Origin: Pseudomonadota bacterium
GTDB lineage: Bacteria; Pseudomonadota; Alphaproteobacteria; UBA8366; JADFVY01
DNA length: 9,855 nt
NCBI GenBank assembly: GCA_030671915.1
Contig: DAOVHN010000042.1
Location: forward strand, 1 to 9,855
Direction: 5' to 3'
Shown here: positions 1-5,664 of the stretch, piece after piece
Position numbering within the stretch: the stretch's first letter is position 1
How the letters are laid out: each line of letters starts with the position of its first letter
Program-made: the position numbers and the translations under genes
The notes under the pieces: model-generated
Database searches by the model: none
What the model was told of the DNA's origin: nothing
What the model saw: only the letters and a program-made list of their open reading frames with translations

Positions 1-2
1 CG

Positions 3-107
3 CCCGGCCCGGCCACCGCGGATGCAGCCTCGCTACCCTTTAAACATGTGACGCGCGACATGCTGCCGCCCTGGCCGGGTATGGACGGGCGCGACGGCGC
101 CGGTTAG
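3..107 (+). CDS. Probable C-terminal tail of an upstream gene (partial)
   Basis: A frame is open from the left edge of the window to a TAG at 105-107, giving 34 residues that end in MLPPWPGMDGRDGAG. Most of its codons end in G or C, as in the undoubted genes here, which favours real coding sequence. The start lies outside the window and no domain can be recognised, so no function is offered. The alternative is that this is non-coding intergenic DNA that happens to be open; GC-rich DNA often stays open over so short a distance, and open frames also exist on the other strand. Confidence 0.35.
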   Translation, partial: PGPATADAASLPFKHVTRDMLPPWPGMDGRDGAG

Positions 108-145
108 AAATGATGCTCCTTGATCGCTCCGGAAGCAGCGGCGCG

Positions 146-190
146 ACCTCGTCCTTCGAGACGGGCCTTCGGCCCTCCTCAGGATGAGGT
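146..190. repeat. Intergenic palindromic repeat (hairpin)
   Basis: The outer arms ACCTCGTCCT (146-155) and AGGATGAGGT (181-190) are reverse complements apart from one G-T pair. The inner arms GGGCC and GGCCC flank a TTC loop (163-175). The whole can fold into one long hairpin. This type (CCTC-TCCTTCGAGA...CTCAGGATGAGG) is a family I remember as abundant between genes in alphaproteobacteria, where it often yields spurious short peptides such as PHPEEG. It lies 48 bp before the start of the first enoyl-CoA hydratase-family gene, so it may form a structure in that gene's leader or end the preceding transcript. No T-run follows it. Confidence 0.75.
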
Positions 191-227
191 CGCTCGGTGC
201 CGGCTGTTGTGGACCAATCAACCGACC

Positions 228-233
228 GGGAGG
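228..233 (+). promoter_or_regulatory. Ribosome binding site that decides the first gene's start
   Basis: GGGAGG ends 5 bases before the ATG at 239. An in-frame ATG at 197 has no such site, and the residues it would add are unlike the family N-terminus, so 239 is taken as the start. I could not identify a convincing -35/-10 pair in 1-227. Confidence 0.7.
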
Positions 234-238
234 CAGCC

Positions 239-1036
239 ATGGCCGAAGACCCTGTACTCATCGAGCGCGAAGCCGGACTCGTAACCCTCACTCTGAACCG
301 GCCGGACGCCTACAACGCAATCGACGGGCCGCTGGTCGATGCGTTGCTGGATGCGCTGATCGAATGCGATGAGGATGCCTCGGTTCGCGCGGTGATGATA
401 ACCGGCGCCGGCAAGGCCTTCTGCGCCGGCGGCAATCTGAAGGCGATGAAGGCGGAGGCCGATACCGTTGGCTCCGCCGGGCCATTCCTCAAGAAATTGA
501 CCGTATCCGTGCATGGCGCGATCGCCACCATTGCCCGCATGGAGAAGCCGGTAATCGCCGCCGTCAACGGCCCGGCCGGTGGCTTCGGCTTCAGCCTGGC
601 GCTGGCCTGCGATCTGGTGCTGGCATCCGAAAACGCGGTCTTTACCATGGCCTACACCAAGGCCGGCCTTGCGCCCGATGGCGGCTCCAGCTTCTTCCTG
701 CCGCGCATCGTCGGGCCGAAACGCGCCTACGATTTGATGGTCAATAACGAGGTACTGTCGCCGGCGGAAGCCAAGGATCTCGGCATCGTCAACCGGATCA
801 TGCCGGGCGACAGCTTCATGGAGGAGGCGCGGGCCTACGGCGCCCGGCTGGCCGAGGGCCCGACCCTGGCCTTCGGCGCCGCCAAGCGGCTGATCGCGTC
901 CAGCCCCGAATCCTCGCTGGAAACCCAGATGGAACACGAGCGCCGCGCCATCGCCGAATGCGGCGGCACGAGCGATTTCAAGGAAGGCGTCGCCGCCTTC
1001 GTCGAAAAACGCACGCCGGACTTCAAGGGGGAGTGA
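239..1036 (+). CDS. Enoyl-CoA hydratase/isomerase family protein, PaaG-like
   Basis: This 265-residue protein belongs to the crotonase superfamily, whose members act on acyl-CoA thioesters held by an oxyanion hole. The oxyanion-hole segments are AFCAGGNLK (60-68) and GPAGGFGF (111-118). Aligned by eye with rat mitochondrial enoyl-CoA hydratase, its two catalytic glutamates (Glu144 and Glu164) correspond to Ser119 and Tyr139, so ordinary hydratase chemistry is unlikely. Asp147 in GLAPDGG matches the aspartate of PaaG-type isomerases (GLIPDCGG), and the stretch FTMAYTKAGLAPD resembles PaaG closely. A double-bond or ring isomerase acting on an enoyl-CoA is the best reading. The gene leads a tight cluster with a CoA ligase 7 bp downstream. 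The family is clear; the substrate is not. Confidence 0.9.
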   Translation: MAEDPVLIEREAGLVTLTLNRPDAYNAIDGPLVDALLDALIECDEDASVRAVMITGAGKAFCAGGNLKAMKAEADTVGSAGPFLKKLTVSVHGAIATIARMEKPVIAAVNGPAGGFGFSLALACDLVLASENAVFTMAYTKAGLAPDGGSSFFLPRIVGPKRAYDLMVNNEVLSPAEAKDLGIVNRIMPGDSFMEEARAYGARLAEGPTLAFGAAKRLIASSPESSLETQMEHERRAIAECGGTSDFKEGVAAFVEKRTPDFKGE

Positions 1037-1043
1037 CGCCGCG

Positions 1044-2342
1044 ATGGATGGCGCCGAGGCCGCATCGCCGGGTGAACTGGCCAGGCTGCGCCAGGAACTC
1101 TGGGGGGCGCAGGCCGAATATGTCGCCGCGGCCTCGCCGTTCTTCCGGGCGCTGTGGGGCGGCCGCCGCCCGCCGGCGCGGCTGGAGGATTTGCCGGAGC
1201 TGCCGCTGGCCGACAAGTCCATGCTGCGCGCGGCCCAGGCCGCGCATCCACCATTCGGCGATTATCTTGCAGCGTCCCCCGATACCGTTATCCGCCTGCA
1301 TCGCACGTCGGGCACCACGGGCGTCGCCATGAACCTGGCGCTGTCGCACGCCGACGCAGCCCAGACCGCGCTGATCGGCGGGCGGGCCCAGCGGGCGGCG
1401 GGGCTGGGCCCCGGTCACCGCGTCGTGCATTGCCTGAACTACCAGATGTGGATGGGCGGCTTTACCGATCATACGACGCTGGAGGCGACCGGCGCCATGG
1501 TGGTGCCCTTCGGGGTCGGCGGCAGTGAGTTGCTGGTGCGCGTCATTCAGGAAGTCGGCGTCACGGCAATCTCCTGCACTCCGTCCTATCCGGCGGTGCT
1601 TGAACAGGTGATCGCGGAGAAGTTTCCCGGCCTCCAGCCCCGCGATCTTGGCCTGAAACTGGGCCTGTTCGGCGGCGAGGCCGGGCTGGACGACCCCGAA
1701 CTCAGAACGCGGCTCGAAGAAGTCTGGGGCTTCGCCGTACGCAACGCCAATTATGGCGTAACGGACGTATTCTGCAATTTCGCCGGCCAGTGCGAAGACC
1801 AGAACGACCTGCATTTCATGGCCGGCGATGTGCTGCATGCCGAGCTGATCGATCCCGACAGCGCCGAACCGCTCGAATGGGCCGAAGGGGCCTCGGGCGA
1901 ACTCGTGCTGACCCACCTGAGGCGCGACTGCCAGCCGCTGGTGCGGTTCCGCACCGGCGATATTGTCACCCTCACCGGCCTCGGCAAATGCGCCTGCGGC
2001 CGTACCGCGCCGCGCTTCCGCGTTGCCGGGCGCAGCGACGACATGGTGGTGGTGCGCGGCCTCAACGTCTTTCCCGCCATGGTCTCGGCGGTGCTGACCG
2101 GGTTTCGCGAACTGTCGGGGGAGTACAGGATATTGCTGTCCGGCCCGGCCCCTTACGACCGGTTGCCGGTACAGGCGGAACTGGCGGCCGACGGTCCTGT
2201 CCGCGATGGATTGGCCGGGGAAATCGAGGCGGCGGTCAAGCGCGATATCGGCGCGACGGCGCAGGTGTTGTTGGTTCCGGCGAACAGCCTGCCGCGTACC
2301 GAGGGCAAGACACGCCGGGTCATCAGGGAGGATAAGATATGA
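1044..2342 (+). CDS. PaaK-like phenylacetate-CoA ligase family (AMP-forming)
   Basis: A 432-residue adenylate-forming enzyme, the usual length of phenylacetate-CoA ligases, that would activate a carboxylic acid with ATP and CoA. Visible motifs in order: the phosphate-binding loop RTSGTTG (87-93), FGGEAG (209-214), the adenine-region YGVTD (237-241), RTGD (303-306), CACGRT (316-321, usual in PaaK relatives), the hinge region GRSDDMVVVRG (329-339) and the C-terminal LPRTEGKTRRV (416-426), where Lys422 is the likely catalytic lysine. The N-terminal LPELPLADKSMLR also fits the family. A G-rich Shine-Dalgarno (1027-1033) lies at the end of the preceding gene, and the stop overlaps the next start as ATGA, so translation is probably coupled. 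The acid could be aromatic, alicyclic or another; this cannot be told from sequence. Confidence 0.9.
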   Translation: MDGAEAASPGELARLRQELWGAQAEYVAAASPFFRALWGGRRPPARLEDLPELPLADKSMLRAAQAAHPPFGDYLAASPDTVIRLHRTSGTTGVAMNLALSHADAAQTALIGGRAQRAAGLGPGHRVVHCLNYQMWMGGFTDHTTLEATGAMVVPFGVGGSELLVRVIQEVGVTAISCTPSYPAVLEQVIAEKFPGLQPRDLGLKLGLFGGEAGLDDPELRTRLEEVWGFAVRNANYGVTDVFCNFAGQCEDQNDLHFMAGDVLHAELIDPDSAEPLEWAEGASGELVLTHLRRDCQPLVRFRTGDIVTLTGLGKCACGRTAPRFRVAGRSDDMVVVRGLNVFPAMVSAVLTGFRELSGEYRILLSGPAPYDRLPVQAELAADGPVRDGLAGEIEAAVKRDIGATAQVLLVPANSLPRTEGKTRRVIREDKI

Positions 2343-3091
2343 CAGGCACGGTATTGAGCGAGCTGGTGGATGGCGTCAGGACCATCACGCTGAACCGGCC
2401 GGATCGCCTGAACGCCATCAACCCGGAACTGCTGGCCGACCTTCGCGCCGCCCTGGCCGAGGCCAATGGCGACCCGGATACGCGCGCCATGCTGCTGCGC
2501 GGGGCGGGGCGGGCCTTTTGTTCCGGCGACGATTTGAAGGAATTCGACGACCAGGTCGGGACCGAGGCCGAAACCACCCGCTATGTCGAGGATATCCAGG
2601 ACATCACCCGTGAAATCCTGCTGGGCGAGAAGATGGTTGTCGGCGCGGTCCATGGCTGGGCCGTGGGCGGCGGGCTGGAGTGGATGATCAATTGCGATCT
2701 CGTGCTGGTGGGCGAGGGCGCGCGCTTCTTCTTCCCCGAAGTTTCATGGGGCCTGTTCGTCACCGGCGCCGTGACGGCGCTGCTGCCGCGCCTCGTCGGC
2801 CTGCAGAAGGCGCGCGAGATGATCCTGCTGGGCGACCGATTCGACGCCGCCCAGGCGGTCGACTGGGGCCTGGCGCTGAAGGCGCTGCCCGAATCCACCC
2901 TTTTCCGCGAGGCCCATACCCTGGCGAAACGCATCGCCGACTTGCCCCAGGGCGCGGTGCGCGACCTCAAGCGAACCCTGAACAAATCCGCCACCTTGGA
3001 CGCCGAAGGCGCGATGGCCCTTGAGGTGGCCGCCACCGTGCGCGGCTTCCTGGACCCCGAAACAGCGCGCCGGATTGCCGGGTTCGAGTAG
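2339..3091 (+). CDS. Enoyl-CoA hydratase family protein with both catalytic glutamates
   Basis: A 250-residue crotonase-family protein. Unlike the first family member in this cluster, it keeps both acid/base residues: Glu114 in GGGLEWMINCD (110-120) and Glu134 in FFPEVSWG (131-138), matching Glu144 and Glu164 of rat enoyl-CoA hydratase. The first oxyanion-hole segment is AFCSGDDLKEF (59-69). Hydration of a 2-enoyl-CoA, or the reverse, is therefore plausible. The segment GLFVTGAVTALLPRLVG is typical of the family, but I cannot tie it to one substrate. The ATG overlaps the ligase stop by four bases and is preceded by AGGGAGGA (2325-2332). The nitronate monooxygenase-type gene follows after 28 bp. 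Confidence 0.9.
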   Translation: MTGTVLSELVDGVRTITLNRPDRLNAINPELLADLRAALAEANGDPDTRAMLLRGAGRAFCSGDDLKEFDDQVGTEAETTRYVEDIQDITREILLGEKMVVGAVHGWAVGGGLEWMINCDLVLVGEGARFFFPEVSWGLFVTGAVTALLPRLVGLQKAREMILLGDRFDAAQAVDWGLALKALPESTLFREAHTLAKRIADLPQGAVRDLKRTLNKSATLDAEGAMALEVAATVRGFLDPETARRIAGFE

Positions 3092-3106
3092 CGCGTAAAT
3101 TCATTT

Positions 3107-3112
3107 GGAGGG
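3107..3112 (+). promoter_or_regulatory. Ribosome binding site deciding the oxidoreductase start
   Basis: GGAGGG lies 7 bases before the ATG at 3120. An in-frame TTG at 3105 would place this site inside the coding region, so ATG 3120 is preferred. Confidence 0.7.
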
Positions 3113-3119
3113 CGTAAAT

Positions 3120-4202
3120 ATGTGGCCGGATCACGGAATACTTGATCTTCTCGGCATCGAATTGCCGATTATCCAGGCGCCGATGGCGGGGGCGAACGGA
3201 TCGGCCATGGCGATCGCGGTCTGTGAGGCGGGCGGGCTCGGCTCGCTGCCCTGCGCAATGCTGGATGCCGACAAGGCGCGGGCCGAGATCGGCGTGATCC
3301 GCCAACGGACGGCGAAACCGCTCAACGTCAATTTCTTCTGCCACCAGCCGGCCGCGCCCGACCCCGAACGCACCGCCGCCTGGAAGGCGAGCCTGGCGCC
3401 CTTTTACCGGGAGCTGGGCCTGGACGAATCGGCCGATGCGCCCGCCGTCAATCGCGCGCCCTTCGACGAGGCGATGTGCGGGATCGTCGAGGCGTGCAAG
3501 CCCGAAGTCGTGAGCTTCCATTTCGGGCTGCCCGCGAAGCCGTTGCTGGCGCGCGTAAAGGCCGCCGGCGCGGTCGTGCTCAGTTCCGCGACCACGGTGG
3601 AGGAGGCGCTCTGGCTGGAACAAAACGGTTGCGACGCGATCATCGCGCAGGGCTATGAGGCGGGCGGCCATCGCGGCATGTTCCTGACCGACGATGTCGC
3701 CGGCCAAGCGGGGACCTTCGCTTTGGTTCCGCAGGTCGTGGATGCGGTGAAAATCCCGGTCATCGCCGCCGGCGGCATCGCCGACGGGCGTGGCGTGGCG
3801 GCGGCCTTCGCGCTGGGCGCGGCGGCGGCCCAGATCGGCACCGCCTATCTGTTCACGCCGGAATCCCTGATCTCCGGCCTGCACCGCGCCGCCCTGCATG
3901 ACGCGCGCGACGACCGCACCGCGCTGACCAACGTCTTTTCCGGCCGCCCGGCGCGGGGCCTGATGAACCGGGTCATGCGCGAGGTCGGCCCGATGTCGGA
4001 TGCGGCCCCGGCCTTCCCCACCGCCGGCGGCGCGCTGGCCCCGCTGAAGGCGAAGGCGGAAGCGGCGGGGTCGAGCGACTTCTCCTCCCTCTGGTCCGGG
4101 CAGGCGGCCAGCCTCGCCCGCGAGACAACCGCCGCCGACCTGACCCGCCAACTCGCGGAGGACGCCGCGCGGCGGCTCAAGGCGTTGGCGTCACTGGACT
4201 GA
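3120..4202 (+). CDS. Nitronate monooxygenase / NPD family FMN oxidoreductase
   Basis: A 360-residue TIM-barrel flavoprotein of the 2-nitropropane dioxygenase / nitronate monooxygenase family. Family features seen: the N-terminal PIIQAPMAGANG (16-27), AGGLGSLPCA (38-47), PLNVNFFC (67-74), the VSFHFG strand with His134, SSATTVEEA (155-163), QGYEAGGHRG (177-186), the phosphate-binding AAGGI (216-220) and the C-terminal LWSGQAA (324-330). There is no signal peptide, so it should be cytosolic. Members oxidise alkyl nitronates with FMN and oxygen, but many annotated ones have unknown substrates, and relatives such as FabK reduce enoyl-ACP. Placed last in a CoA-ligase/hydratase cluster, it may act as an oxidoreductase in that pathway or detoxify a nitro compound. 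The family call is firm; the role is inference. Confidence 0.9.
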   Translation: MWPDHGILDLLGIELPIIQAPMAGANGSAMAIAVCEAGGLGSLPCAMLDADKARAEIGVIRQRTAKPLNVNFFCHQPAAPDPERTAAWKASLAPFYRELGLDESADAPAVNRAPFDEAMCGIVEACKPEVVSFHFGLPAKPLLARVKAAGAVVLSSATTVEEALWLEQNGCDAIIAQGYEAGGHRGMFLTDDVAGQAGTFALVPQVVDAVKIPVIAAGGIADGRGVAAAFALGAAAAQIGTAYLFTPESLISGLHRAALHDARDDRTALTNVFSGRPARGLMNRVMREVGPMSDAAPAFPTAGGALAPLKAKAEAAGSSDFSSLWSGQAASLARETTAADLTRQLAEDAARRLKALASLD

Positions 4203-4317
4203 CCCACGGGCGCCGGGATTAAAAAGAAAACGGTTCGCGGCGCGCGGCACCCGTCCCGACCGAGGTCCCTTCGAACCTGCCTGGCACCTTCTATCGTCCG
4301 CAGGTTGCCTTGCCTGG
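4203..4317. other. Convergent intergenic region, no clear terminator
   Basis: These 115 bp separate two genes that converge. The arms AACCTGC (4274-4280) and GCAGGTT (4300-4306) could form a 7-bp stem with a 19-base loop that might slow polymerase from either side, but neither flank carries a T-run, so I do not call a terminator. An A-rich tract (4221-4230) is the only other notable feature. This may also be the left edge of the inserted protease/MBL cassette. Confidence 0.4.
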
Positions 4318-5661
4318 TCATCCGGGATCGGGAAGCAGGAAAGAATGGCCCGACGTCATCAGCTTGTGACGGAATCGACCCGGTTGCCGTGCGTGCCAGT
4401 CACGCAGAGTCTGATCGATCCTGTCCCAATGGTTTCGCAGCGCCGTCGTCTCCGCGAGACCCGGACCGCAATTGAACCAGAATGTGGGCCGCACACCCTC
4501 GGGCAAAGCCGCCGGTTTGTTGTCGGCGCCTTCGAGCAGAACCTTGAGATAGCCGTCGATCACGTCGGGTTCGGGATTGTCGTGCTTCCCGTTGCCGCAG
4601 AAAATGTAATCATCGGCAATTACCGCGCGGGCCAGTTCATTCGAATAGGCGTTATGCGCGCCGTGATGCGGCACCTTGAACACGCGGACCCGGGCCTGCC
4701 CTTGGCCGTCCATTTCTCCCGCGGCCTCCAGCCCTTTCAAGATGCTTGGATCGTCGACATCGCCGGTCAGCAGAATCGAGTCCTCGTCGTCGCGGACCAG
4801 CATGATGATCGAGGCGAGGTTAGGGGGCGTGACCGCTTGGTTTCCTGCCAAACCGAGCGCTGTCGTGCGCACCATGTCTAGGACGTCGGCCGGCTCCATC
4901 TGGCGCAGCCTGTCGGCCTCGCGCTCATGTTTTTTCTGCAATCGTTTCAGATAGTCGGCCTTTTCGCGAAGCCAGTCGTTCCATGACTTGCGCAGTTTGT
5001 TCATATCCGCCGCCGTCGGCCCCAGCACTTTTATCTTCAGACCTGCAACAGCAAACGGGGTGGTGTCGGCGCCACGCAGGACAAACCCGCTTCCGAATTC
5101 CGGGTTGAGCGGTATATTCAGCTGGCGGCGGCCGATTCGGCGCGATACCTCGATCGCGTCGCCGACGCTCTGGCCAAGGAACTGTAGCCGGTCCGCCGAC
5201 TGCGTATCGCTGGCTCCTGCCAAGATTACGGCGTTGCGGAAAAATATGTCGCTTAAATCGGTTGTTGTCGCGCCATGTCCGGCGCTGGTGACGCGCTGGC
5301 GACGGATTTCCTCGAGGAACGCGTTATGCCAGATCGCCTTTATTTCAGGCGGTCGCTTGAGCTTCGGCGGTTTAGGTTTGTGGCCGCGAAGCGCGGTCGG
5401 CAGGTTGGACCGGAAATCGAACAGCCGCCAAGCGACTTCGTTATCCAGCATCTCCAGTATGCCCCCGATATGGTCGCGGTCGATATGCGAGATGCAAACG
5501 AGATCCAACGCCTCATTCTGCTCGCCTAGTGCACCGATGGTCTGCGCCCAATGGCCCTTGTAGCTTTCCGGGACTCCGCCATCGACCAAGATATGCTTTC
5601 CCGACGAACCGGTTATCAGCAAACAGTCGCCCTTGCCGCTCCTGAAAATCCTGACCTTCAT
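4318..5661 (-). CDS. ComEC-like soluble metallo-beta-lactamase-fold hydrolase
   Basis: A 447-residue metallo-beta-lactamase-fold protein. It starts with a typical first strand (MKVRIFRSGKGDCLLI) and continues with ILVDGG (24-29). The metal motif SHIDRDHIGG has His59, Asp61, Asp63 and His64, the HxDxDH form used by ComEC/Rec2 rather than the classic HxHxDH. Further ligands are Asp301 in LLTGD, His332-His333 in VPHHGAHN, and His360 in GNGKHDNPEP. No membrane segments or signal peptide are seen, so this is a free cytosolic enzyme and not a DNA-uptake channel. Residues 226-256 are charged and probably helical or coiled-coil, inserted between the first metal motif and Asp301. It follows the S8 protease gene by 3 bp and has an AGGGG ribosome site. 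ComEC-like domains are often nucleases or phosphoesterases; its substrate is unknown. Confidence 0.85.
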   Translation of the reverse strand: MKVRIFRSGKGDCLLITGSSGKHILVDGGVPESYKGHWAQTIGALGEQNEALDLVCISHIDRDHIGGILEMLDNEVAWRLFDFRSNLPTALRGHKPKPPKLKRPPEIKAIWHNAFLEEIRRQRVTSAGHGATTTDLSDIFFRNAVILAGASDTQSADRLQFLGQSVGDAIEVSRRIGRRQLNIPLNPEFGSGFVLRGADTTPFAVAGLKIKVLGPTAADMNKLRKSWNDWLREKADYLKRLQKKHEREADRLRQMEPADVLDMVRTTALGLAGNQAVTPPNLASIIMLVRDDEDSILLTGDVDDPSILKGLEAAGEMDGQGQARVRVFKVPHHGAHNAYSNELARAVIADDYIFCGNGKHDNPEPDVIDGYLKVLLEGADNKPAALPEGVRPTFWFNCGPGLAETTALRNHWDRIDQTLRDWHARQPGRFRHKLMTSGHSFLLPDPG

Positions 5662-5664
5662 CGA

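Noticed and set aside
218..1222. Long open frame on the minus strand (334 codons) opposite the first crotonase-family gene
   Set aside because: It lies antisense to a clear enzyme gene, has low-complexity Arg/Ala/Gly-rich text and no recognisable domain; it is a by-product of high GC content.
3093..3119. Direct repeat GCGTAAAT at 3093-3100 and 3112-3119 before the oxidoreductase gene
   Set aside because: Only 8 bp long, not palindromic, and overlapping the ribosome-site region; it is too short to call an operator.
2967..4151. Long open frame on the minus strand (394 codons) opposite the oxidoreductase gene
   Set aside because: It is antisense to a well-supported flavoenzyme with family motifs along its whole length; the antisense text is repetitive and Arg/Gly-rich.
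4206..4254. Possible stem between ACGGGCGCC (4206-4214) and GGCACCCGT (4246-4254)
   Set aside because: It has one mismatch, a loop of 31 bases and no T-run, so it does not meet a terminator call.
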